DNA of 12,381 nucleotides from an uncultured Bacilli bacterium (GTDB lineage Bacteria > Bacillota_I > Bacilli_A > RF39 > UBA660): assembly GCA_934167935.1 (NCBI GenBank), contig CAKPMH010000031.1:1-12381 (forward strand). Reading direction: 5' to 3'. This document shows, in pieces, positions 6,272-12,381 of the stretch. The position numbers were made by a program, and so were the translations under genes. Under the pieces are notes generated by a model that saw only the letters and a program-made list of their open reading frames with translations, ran no database searches and was not told where the DNA came from. The stretch's first letter is position 1. Every line of letters begins with the position of its first letter.

Positions 6272-6553
6272 TCTTCAATTCGCAAGACTTGAAAAATTCA
6301 GTTTTCTTAGAAAAGTATAAGTTTTTTATGATAAAGACAATGAAACGGAATTAGATGATAAGCCTTTTATATGTCTATATGCCTTTATATTTGTATAACT
6401 CTATGCATTATATTCATGCAAGTAGAAAAAAACTATAAAATCAACAGAAATAACATAAAATCATTATTAAATACTGATTTGTAGTAAAAATAAGATAATT
6501 TTATTTAACATTCAATATTTAAATGCTCAAAAATAAATTTTGCGAATTGAAGA
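6272..6553. mobile_element. Possible MITE-like non-coding element with 14-bp terminal inverted repeats
   Basis: TCTTCAATTCGCAA at 6272-6285 is repeated perfectly in inverse at 6540-6553, bounding 282 bases with no credible reading frame. AATAATAT occurs just outside both ends (6261-6268 and 6554-6561), which could be a target duplication, but the left copy is three bases away and the DNA is AT-rich. The rest of the 6131-6569 gap holds only the repeats listed here and AT-rich sequence. Confidence 0.35.
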
Positions 6554-6569
6554 AATAATATAAAAATAA

Positions 6570-6598
6570 TTGTTTTAATATAGAAAATAATTTATAAT
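6570..6598 (+). promoter_or_regulatory. Promoter of the second XRE regulator
   Basis: TTGTTT (6570-6575) and a perfect TATAAT (6593-6598) are separated by 17 bases, and lie about 32 bases before the ATG at 6631. Spacing and -10 match a housekeeping promoter. Confidence 0.6.
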
Positions 6599-6630
6599 AT
6601 AACTAGAAAGTCAAAAAGTGTGGTGAATAT

Positions 6631-6684
6631 ATGAGGAAAGAAATAAGTAATAAATTTTCAAAAAAAATTATAAAGAGCAAGTAA
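6631..6684 (+). pseudogene. Frameshifted 5' end of the second XRE regulator
   Basis: ATG 6631 with GGTGA at 6622-6626 and a promoter upstream opens a frame of only 17 codons. It passes through a run of eight A (6660-6667) and stops at 6682. Adding one A to the run joins it to the downstream regulator frame. The joined sequence, ending in NYKEQVKEKKIALG, then aligns without gaps with the left regulator (DYKKFEKNNKIELG). This is therefore the natural start of the gene at 6702, cut off by a one-base loss or rescued by slippage on the A run. Confidence 0.6.
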
Positions 6685-6701
6685 AAGAAAAAAAGATTGC
6701 T

Positions 6702-7382
6702 TTGGGGCAGAAAATTTATTCACTACGACAGCAAAATAAAATGTCTCAGGAACAATTTGCAGAGTCACTAGGTAGAACATCTGGCAAAGTAGTTAGCAGA
6801 TGGGAATGTGGTATGTGCAAACCAAACGATGAAACTATAATATTAATAGAAAAAAAATTTAATGTTTCTTTAAAAGAATTTTATTCTTCTCAGATACAAA
6901 TTTTAGAAAAGCCCAATAATAAAACAATACTTATTCTAGTTATTATCATGATAATTATTATACTAGGCAGTTTGTTTTTGATTTTTAATCGAGAAAAAAG
7001 TTATGATTTAGTGTCATTAGATAACAATTTAATAATAGAAGGAGTATACATAAGAAAAAGATATATTAGCAAAATGTATATTAATAAAATTGTACTAAAA
7101 AACACAGAAGATATTAAATGTTACTCAATAGATACAACTATAAAAAATAATGATTATCTGATTTATAAATATGGTAGTATTGATTTATTTGAATTTGGGG
7201 AAATGGAAAATGATATACTTTTTAACTTAAATGAATATCTTAAAGGTGGTAACTTCTTTTTTGATATTAATTCAAAAACAATAAAAAAACAGAATAATAA
7301 AAATTTTACTCTGATATTTAGTTGTTTAAAAAATAGAAATCGGGATATTGAAAAATACAATTATCAGTTTACTATAAAATAA
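6702..7382 (+). CDS. Membrane-anchored XRE-family regulator
   Basis: One-component regulator. An XRE helix-turn-helix (about 1-55, with MSQEQFAESLGRTSGKVVSRWE) is followed by a short linker, one strongly hydrophobic segment at about 75-95 and a roughly 130-residue extracytoplasmic domain that I do not recognise. The layout suggests that DNA binding inside the cell is linked to a signal sensed outside. BcrR, which controls bacitracin-transporter genes, is a loose analogue, though it has more membrane segments. The ABC operon starts 90 bases downstream. The frame's first start, TTG 6702, has no ribosome site. The likely original start is ATG 6631, separated by a frameshift at an A8 run; repair would give about 250 residues. 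The HTH coding segment is nearly identical to the one at 2103-2220. Confidence 0.75.
   Translation: MGQKIYSLRQQNKMSQEQFAESLGRTSGKVVSRWECGMCKPNDETIILIEKKFNVSLKEFYSSQIQILEKPNNKTILILVIIMIIIILGSLFLIFNREKSYDLVSLDNNLIIEGVYIRKRYISKMYINKIVLKNTEDIKCYSIDTTIKNNDYLIYKYGSIDLFEFGEMENDILFNLNEYLKGGNFFFDINSKTIKKQNNKNFTLIFSCLKNRNRDIEKYNYQFTIK
6738..6855 (+). repeat. Direct repeat, right copy (HTH coding segment)
   Basis: Partner of 2103-2220, same orientation, offset 4635 bases. The three differences counted by eye all change an amino acid: Ser to Gly, Thr to Met and Arg to Lys, reading left copy to right. Confidence 0.85.
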
Positions 7383-7403
7383 AAAATATATAAACATTTA
7401 AAT

Positions 7404-7415
7404 TCTACATGTAGA
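7404..7415. promoter_or_regulatory. Candidate operator, 12-bp perfect palindrome
   Basis: TCTACATGTAGA is a perfect palindrome in the short gap between the membrane-bound regulator and the ABC genes, ending 4 bases before a possible -35 box. Position and symmetry suit a dimeric XRE repressor or activator. Binding by the adjacent regulator is inferred. Confidence 0.45.
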
Positions 7416-7419
7416 GTGG

Positions 7420-7447
7420 TTGTATATTCAATAAAAAATAGTAAAAT
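7420..7447 (+). promoter_or_regulatory. Possible promoter of the ABC transporter operon
   Basis: TTGTAT (7420-7425) and TAAAAT (7442-7447) with 16 bases between them, 25 bases before ATG 7473. The match is moderate, and AT-rich DNA gives such matches easily; the adjacent palindrome adds some support. Confidence 0.4.
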
Positions 7448-7472
7448 TTAAATTGAAATTAAGGTGAACAAT

Positions 7473-9359
7473 ATGCAAGAAAAACTAATAACAATAAATA
7501 ATCTTTATAAAAAATACAAAAATTCTAATTATGTATTTGAAGATTTTTCATATAAATTTAATAAAACAGGTTTTTATGTATTATTTGGTGAATCAGGATG
7601 TGGTAAAACAACACTCTTAAATATATTAGTAGGTGTAATACCATACAATAAAGGAACAATAAGCATAAACGGAATTGACTATGAAAATCAAATCCAAGAA
7701 AACAATTACATCAGCTATATAACGCAAGAACCATATTTTATAAATTATCTAACACTAAAAGAAAACATTGAATTATGCTCAAATAATATAGAACAAATAA
7801 ACGAATTATTAAAAGTATTTTCCTTAAAAGATAAAATAAATAATTATCCAAATCAATTATCTGGTGGTGAAAAAGAAAGACTATCGATCTTAATTGCACT
7901 CCTAAAAAATAAAAAAATAATACTACTAGATGAACCAACAGCATCTTTAGATTATGAAAATAAAAAAATAATATTTGAACTCTTAAAAAAAGTAAGTAAA
8001 AATGTTTTGGTAATATGTTCTACTCATGATGAAGATGTATTTTCATATTGTGATGAAACAATAAATTTTAATGAATTGGGCAAATATAAAAATAACTTTA
8101 CAACAAGTAAAAAATTATTAAATGAATTTCCCAATTATAAAGTAGAAGATTTATATAGATATATAGAAAAAGAAAGCAATTTAGAAAGAAATAAAAAAAT
8201 AAACATTTTATTAGAACTAATGTTTATAATAAGTATTCTAATAACCTTTTTCTGTTTCAATATAAATCAAAAACTATCAAAAACAATTCAAAGTACATAT
8301 AAAGTAAATTATCTTAATGTGTATTGCCCAGTTCCTAATTTATCAAAAGAATGTGAAAAAGTATTTAAAGACAAAAATGTTTTATCAGTAGATTTTTCTT
8401 ATTCATTAAATATACCGGTACAAAGAAACGATACCATGATTGATAAAACAGACTTTATATCTCAAATAATAACACTACCATCAAATGAAAAAGCCTTGCC
8501 ACTAAAAAATATATTTATGTATGGAAAATATCCACAAAATGAAAACGAAGTAGTTTTAGGAAATGAATTAGCAAGCAATCTAGATGATCCCGAAAGTTTA
8601 GTTGGGCAAAATGTAACCATTAAAACCCTAGACGGAATACATAAATTAAAAGTAGTAGGTATTTTAAAACCATTAAAAGATGACTATTTTAAAGCAATGG
8701 GCGATGAAGTAAACAAAAGATATTTTGTAAATGGTAAATTTAATCAAAAATATATAAATGATGGCATAAAAGGTTACAATGAAGAAGATACAGGAAAAGG
8801 AGTATATCATGTATTTTATAATAAAACATCAAATATGATAAAAGCCTATAACAAATATAAAAACAATAACCTATATGATAAAAAAATATATATACAACCA
8901 ATATCAAATGCTTATGCAAATATGTATCACACCTTTGAATCATTCGCAGCATTTCTATTACCAATAACCATAGTTGCAATTTTTCTATCACTAGTATATT
9001 ACTATGAATCAATGAAAATAAATATAATCAATACTATGTATGTATTTAGTGTGTATCAATTATATGGGTATGATATAAAAATAGTCAAAAAAAGTTTAGA
9101 AAAAAAAGATATAATCAACATATCAAAAGAATTCATTAAATCACTTTTCATAGCCTTATTACTAGCAATATTTCTAAATATAATAAATGATTTATTTAAT
9201 ATCTTTAATTTTAGATTATTTAATTATGATTTTACTGGAAGCATAATAATGTTTGTTATTTTAATAGGACTATCAAAAATATTTTCAAATAAAACATATA
9301 AAAAAATAAAAACCAAAAACTGGTATGATTTAATAAAAAATAGTGGGGATTTATTATGA
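7473..9359 (+). CDS. ABC transporter, ATPase fused to FtsX/MacB-type permease (first subunit)
   Basis: A 628-residue fused transporter. The N-terminal ATPase (about 1-215) has Walker A GESGCGKTT (39-47), Q-loop Gln85, signature LSGGE (129-133), Walker B ending in Asp153-Glu154, the SLD D-loop and switch His185. A first membrane segment (about 244-262) leads to a large extracytoplasmic domain with GKYPQNENEVVLG, then three more membrane segments near 490-510, 554-574 and 585-604. This four-helix FtsX/MacB architecture serves mechanotransmission or extrusion of peptides and lipophilic compounds rather than classical import. ATG 7473 is chosen because AAGGTGA (7461-7467) is an ideal ribosome site for it; the in-frame GTG at 7464 lies within that site. 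The end overlaps the next transporter gene by 4 bases. Substrate unknown. Confidence 0.9.
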   Translation: MQEKLITINNLYKKYKNSNYVFEDFSYKFNKTGFYVLFGESGCGKTTLLNILVGVIPYNKGTISINGIDYENQIQENNYISYITQEPYFINYLTLKENIELCSNNIEQINELLKVFSLKDKINNYPNQLSGGEKERLSILIALLKNKKIILLDEPTASLDYENKKIIFELLKKVSKNVLVICSTHDEDVFSYCDETINFNELGKYKNNFTTSKKLLNEFPNYKVEDLYRYIEKESNLERNKKINILLELMFIISILITFFCFNINQKLSKTIQSTYKVNYLNVYCPVPNLSKECEKVFKDKNVLSVDFSYSLNIPVQRNDTMIDKTDFISQIITLPSNEKALPLKNIFMYGKYPQNENEVVLGNELASNLDDPESLVGQNVTIKTLDGIHKLKVVGILKPLKDDYFKAMGDEVNKRYFVNGKFNQKYINDGIKGYNEEDTGKGVYHVFYNKTSNMIKAYNKYKNNNLYDKKIYIQPISNAYANMYHTFESFAAFLLPITIVAIFLSLVYYYESMKINIINTMYVFSVYQLYGYDIKIVKKSLEKKDIINISKEFIKSLFIALLLAIFLNIINDLFNIFNFRLFNYDFTGSIIMFVILIGLSKIFSNKTYKKIKTKNWYDLIKNSGDLL

Positions 9360-11113
9360 TAGAATTAAAAAATATAACCAAAAAATATGATAGAAAAGTT
9401 CTAGATAATGTAAATTTAAAACTAGATTATGGCAAAATTTATGTATTAAAGGGTATAAGTGGAAGTGGTAAAACTACACTATTAAACATAATAGGCGGAA
9501 TAGATAATAATTATGAAGGTACATATACACTGGATAATGAAAATATAAAAAAACTAAAAAATAAAAATCAATTCAGGAAAAAAATAGGTTATGTTTTTCA
9601 ACAAAGTTTGTTAATAAGTCATTTATCAATAAAAGATAATCTGTTATTAATAAAAAATGATTACAAATTAGTAGAAGAACTATCAAAAACGTTTGGACTT
9701 CAAAGTTTGTTAAATAAAATGCCATCAGAATTATCAATTGGTGAAAGAGAAAGAGTATCAATAATAAGAGCAATCATATCTAATCCCAAAATAATTATAG
9801 CAGATGAACCGACATCTTCATTAGATAAAACAAATGCCAGTAAAATTGTTGATTATTTTAAACAAATAAAAACCAAAAATCGAATAATAATCATATCTAC
9901 ACATTCAAATATATTTGATTGTGTAGCTGATGAAATAATAAACATAAAATATGGAAAAGTAGAAGAAATTAAACAAAAAAATTTTATAAAGTGCAATGAT
10001 ATAACATTAGATAACTCCAAAACCAAACAGTTTCCTACAGATTTTAAATATTCAATTAGTAGATACCATGCAAATAAAAGCAAATTTTCTTGCATTTTTC
10101 AAGCATTATTGTTTTTAGTTATATTATCATGTATATCTTTAAAACTTAACTTCAAAAAGGAATATATGAACTATTTATATAAAAAATATCCGTTTACAAC
10201 ATTATCTTTAGAAAAAGAAAACTACAACTATATGTGCAATAAATATGAATGTTCAAAATATGAAAATTATATATTCGCTGATAATGAAAACGAATACTAT
10301 ATCTTGTTACCAAAACAAGAAACAGTTATTGGCAAAAAAGAATATATGTATAAAGGAAAATATCCACAAAATTCAAATGAAGTTATAGTAAATTATAAAT
10401 ATTATAAGGAAAATTTAAAAGATAATGATATTGAAAATAAAGAAATAATAATAAAAAACAAAAAATACAAAATCGTTGGAGTATTAACAAATGATGATAT
10501 GTATTTAAATGATATTTATGAATCGAACAGCTACTATAACAAAGAAGACACTAACCAAATCTTTATTCCGTATGAAGAAATGCAAAAAGAATTTAAAGAT
10601 GAAAAAAAGTCATCAAATGAAATTATGGTAACAATAAGAGAAAAAATAGATGATGAACTTTATACTGACTTGAAATACAATAGTAGCTATTGGTATAAAA
10701 AAATCGGAAGTAACATTTATCTTCTAAACACTTTCCTTAACCTGTTCTTTGTTGGCTTAATATTCATAAGCATTCTATCATTTATTTTCATTGCAAACAA
10801 TATATATTTAAACATTTATTTCAGAAAAAGAGAAATAGGATGTCTACAATTATTCGGACTATCTAAAAAAAGAATAAAAAGAATATTTATATTTGAATAC
10901 TGCTTTAAATACATATTTGGTTTATTCATATCAATAATATCATTTCAAACAATAATACTGTTAATAAAACACATATATAAATTGGACTTTTCAATAAATC
11001 AATACATAATGATTATATTTATTGTGTTGATAATTACATATTCATATTTATTATCATATATTCCATTAAGAAAATATATAAAAAAAGATATAAAAGAATT
11101 AATATATAACTAA
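9356..11113 (+). CDS. ABC transporter, ATPase fused to FtsX-type permease (second subunit)
   Basis: A 585-residue partner of the preceding protein with the same order of parts. Walker A is GISGSGKT (33-40), the Q-loop is FQQ (81-83), Walker B ends in Asp150-Glu151, SLD follows and the switch is His183. The signature reads LSIGE (126-130), with Ile replacing the first Gly. Membrane segments lie near 247-263, 456-484, 517-538 and 550-570. The outside domain repeats the GKYPQN-NEV motif of its neighbour. KREIGCLQLFGLSKKRI (491-507) is the characteristic FtsX cytoplasmic motif. The 4-base ATGA overlap suggests coupled, equal production, so the active pump is probably a heterodimer whose two ATP sites may be unequal. 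RBS: GTGGGGA about 7 bases upstream. Confidence 0.9.
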   Translation: MIELKNITKKYDRKVLDNVNLKLDYGKIYVLKGISGSGKTTLLNIIGGIDNNYEGTYTLDNENIKKLKNKNQFRKKIGYVFQQSLLISHLSIKDNLLLIKNDYKLVEELSKTFGLQSLLNKMPSELSIGERERVSIIRAIISNPKIIIADEPTSSLDKTNASKIVDYFKQIKTKNRIIIISTHSNIFDCVADEIINIKYGKVEEIKQKNFIKCNDITLDNSKTKQFPTDFKYSISRYHANKSKFSCIFQALLFLVILSCISLKLNFKKEYMNYLYKKYPFTTLSLEKENYNYMCNKYECSKYENYIFADNENEYYILLPKQETVIGKKEYMYKGKYPQNSNEVIVNYKYYKENLKDNDIENKEIIIKNKKYKIVGVLTNDDMYLNDIYESNSYYNKEDTNQIFIPYEEMQKEFKDEKKSSNEIMVTIREKIDDELYTDLKYNSSYWYKKIGSNIYLLNTFLNLFFVGLIFISILSFIFIANNIYLNIYFRKREIGCLQLFGLSKKRIKRIFIFEYCFKYIFGLFISIISFQTIILLIKHIYKLDFSINQYIMIIFIVLIITYSYLLSYIPLRKYIKKDIKELIYN

Positions 11114-11131
11114 TCATGAAAAGAGGGAAAA

Positions 11132-11977
11132 ATGAAAATAATTAAAATAATCATAGTAAGCTTATTACTAGTTGGCTGTTCAAAAGTATCAGAAAATGAT
11201 ATATCTGCAACATATGTATCAAAATGTGTTGCCAAAGAAAAAAGTGATGGATGGTTTGAAATATTCTGTATTGAACCATTAAAAAAAGATCAAAACTTAA
11301 AAGAAGTAAAAAACAACTATTTCTATAATGATAAAACAACCTATTCATTTGATGGATATAATCTAAAATACAAAGAAATTAAAGACTGCTATATTCCTAT
11401 ATATGACAAAAAAGGAAATGAAGTGGGGAAAGTTCCTACATCTGTCCCATCATTTGCAACATCAAAAATATATAGGGATGAAATCAAAGAAATAAGTTCC
11501 TTCTTTAACACTCAAAAGTTTAAAACAAAAATAACTTTAAATGATTTAGAAGAACTAAAAATTAAAAAAATTGATAAACAGGAATTAGTAAATTTATTTA
11601 ATGAGGCATTTGAAAAAGAACCAATTGAAGTTGGTAAATTTAAAAACATTCCAATCCTTAATATAATTCAATCTGAATCAAGTGATGATTACATATTTCA
11701 AGTTGGCTACTACTGTGAATATGGCGTTATTCAAAAAATAAATATTGAAGTTATATTTAATAACAACACTTATTTATCAGATTTAGTACAAAAAAAGAAT
11801 CCTAAAAAAGAATATATAAACATGCAAGAAGACATAGAAACATTTGAAAAATATATTTTAGAAAACCAAGATCTTGATATTTCAAAATCAAATGCCTACA
11901 AAAAAGAATATAAAAAATTATCCGGATTATTAATAAGCATAAATGATGAAAATAAAGAATCAAAAAAGGAATTTTAA
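11132..11977 (+). CDS. Putative lipoprotein of the ABC operon
   Basis: A 281-residue protein with a lipoprotein signal. A Lys-containing start and a hydrophobic stretch run to LLVGC, and Cys16 would be lipidated, so the mature protein sits on the outer face of the membrane. The rest is hydrophilic, rich in Lys, Glu, Asn and Ile, with no domain that I recognise. The C-terminal 50 residues are highly charged and may be helical. The ATG at 11132 follows AGAGGG, 18 bases after the second transporter gene, so it is probably cotranscribed. A role as substrate-binding, sensing or immunity partner of the transporter is inferred from position only. The terminator begins inside its last codons. Confidence 0.75.
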   Translation: MKIIKIIIVSLLLVGCSKVSENDISATYVSKCVAKEKSDGWFEIFCIEPLKKDQNLKEVKNNYFYNDKTTYSFDGYNLKYKEIKDCYIPIYDKKGNEVGKVPTSVPSFATSKIYRDEIKEISSFFNTQKFKTKITLNDLEELKIKKIDKQELVNLFNEAFEKEPIEVGKFKNIPILNIIQSESSDDYIFQVGYYCEYGVIQKINIEVIFNNNTYLSDLVQKKNPKKEYINMQEDIETFEKYILENQDLDISKSNAYKKEYKKLSGLLISINDENKESKKEF

Positions 11978-11993
11978 AATGAATTCTTTTTTT
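11962..11993 (+). terminator. Terminator of the ABC transporter-lipoprotein operon
   Basis: GAATT (11969-11973) pairs with AATTC (11982-11986), and the stem extends outward through A-T and G-T pairs. A T7 run (11987-11993) forms the tail. The structure spans the lipoprotein stop codon. The stem is AU-rich but its placement is typical. Confidence 0.55.
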
Positions 11994-12023
11994 ATAGCAT
12001 CATATAATTAAAAGGGTGAAAAA

Positions 12024-12250
12024 ATGTATAAATTTTGGTTTTACAATTTCAACACGAAGACATAGACATAATAAATTTATCAAATCAAGAAACGCCACTA
12101 TTATATGGAATGGTACCATTATTTAATATTGATCTTTGGGAACATGCATATTACATAAACTACGAAAATGATAAAAGCAAATATTTAGATAATATAAAAG
12201 AAATAGCAGATTTCACAAATGCCAGTGAAATATATAATAAAATAGCATAA
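12024..12250 (+). pseudogene. Superoxide dismutase remnant with internal deletion
   Basis: The frame at 12035-12247 encodes the C-terminal part of an iron/manganese superoxide dismutase. NLSNQETPLL is followed by NIDLWEHAYYINY, in which Asp and His of DxWEH are metal ligands. About 120 N-terminal residues, including the first two metal-ligand histidines, are absent. A ribosome site GGGTGA (12014-12019) and ATG 12024 remain and begin MYKF, a plausible dismutase start, but that frame ends after 13 codons at 12063. The simplest reading is an out-of-frame internal deletion that joined the first few codons to the last 70. The remnant cannot be an active enzyme. Confidence 0.75.
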
Positions 12251-12285
12251 AAAGCAAAATATTTAAAAAAATTCTACAAATAATG

Positions 12286-12315
12286 TTGACACACCCAAAA
12301 AACATGTGCTATAAT
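12286..12315 (+). promoter_or_regulatory. Near-consensus extended -10 promoter of tRNA-Ser
   Basis: TTGACA (12286-12291) and TATAAT (12310-12315) both match consensus, 18 bases apart, with TG at 12307-12308 forming an extended -10. It lies 20 bases before the tRNA-Ser gene, as expected for a highly expressed stable RNA. Confidence 0.85.
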
Positions 12316-12335
12316 CTACCTTGTAAATTGGTTTT

Positions 12336-12381
12336 GGAGAAATACCCAAGTTCGGTTGAAGGGACTAGTCTTGAAAACTAG
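12336..12381 (+). tRNA. tRNA-Ser, anticodon TGA (cut by window end)
   Basis: GGAGAAA starts the acceptor arm at 12336. A CCC/GGG D-stem follows, then the anticodon stem CTAGT (12365-12369) with ACTAG (12377-12381) around loop CTTGAAA, giving anticodon TGA at 12372-12374. The variable arm, T arm and 3' acceptor lie beyond the window. Confidence 0.9.

Noticed and set aside
7464..7466. GTG as the start of the first ABC gene
   Set aside because: It lies inside the AAGGTGA ribosome site that serves ATG 7473 with ideal spacing.

Overview
The window is very AT-rich bacterial DNA. It uses the standard bacterial code: TGA is a real stop for scpA, scpB, the first ABC gene and the first histidine phosphatase. 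Strong GGAGG- or GGTGA-type ribosome sites, TTG starts and the cdd-scpA-scpB order suggest a low-GC Firmicutes/Bacilli or Mycoplasmatota-like bacterium, perhaps an uncultured gut lineage. The lineage is inferred from composition and gene content only. All recognisable genes are on the + strand.

Region 1 (1-1971) is a conserved housekeeping block. A terminator closes whatever lies upstream. A good promoter then drives cytidine deaminase (cdd) and the condensin partners scpA and scpB, which overlap by 4 bases. tRNA-Leu(CAA) follows, with its own promoter and terminator.

Region 2 (2007-6630) looks like an acquired and decaying island. Its genes are a split XRE-type regulator, a PHP-domain phosphoesterase, a BioB-like radical SAM protein broken by a frameshift, a GrpB-family protein and two histidine phosphatases. 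They are tightly packed, several with 14-17 base overlaps, and end at a strong hairpin. About 540 bases of non-coding DNA follow, holding tandem repeats, a small terminator and a possible MITE-like element.

Region 3 (6570-11993) holds a membrane-anchored XRE regulator, two MacB/FtsX-type ABC transporters with fused ATPases, and a lipoprotein. This is probably a regulated export or envelope-stress module. Region 4 (12000-12381) has a superoxide dismutase remnant and the start of tRNA-Ser(TGA) behind a near-consensus promoter.

The most notable structure is a 118-base repeat (3 mismatches by eye) in the two regulator genes at 2103-2220 and 6738-6855. It is in direct orientation and in the same reading phase. 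The left regulator gene has an intact 5' end and a broken tail; the right one has a broken 5' end and an intact tail. One crossover between the repeats would remove about 4.6 kb, including the whole phosphatase/radical SAM operon, and rebuild one intact membrane-bound regulator directly upstream of the ABC operon. This fits Campbell-type insertion of an island into an older regulator gene. All three single-base frameshifts that I see lie in the part this model assigns to the island.
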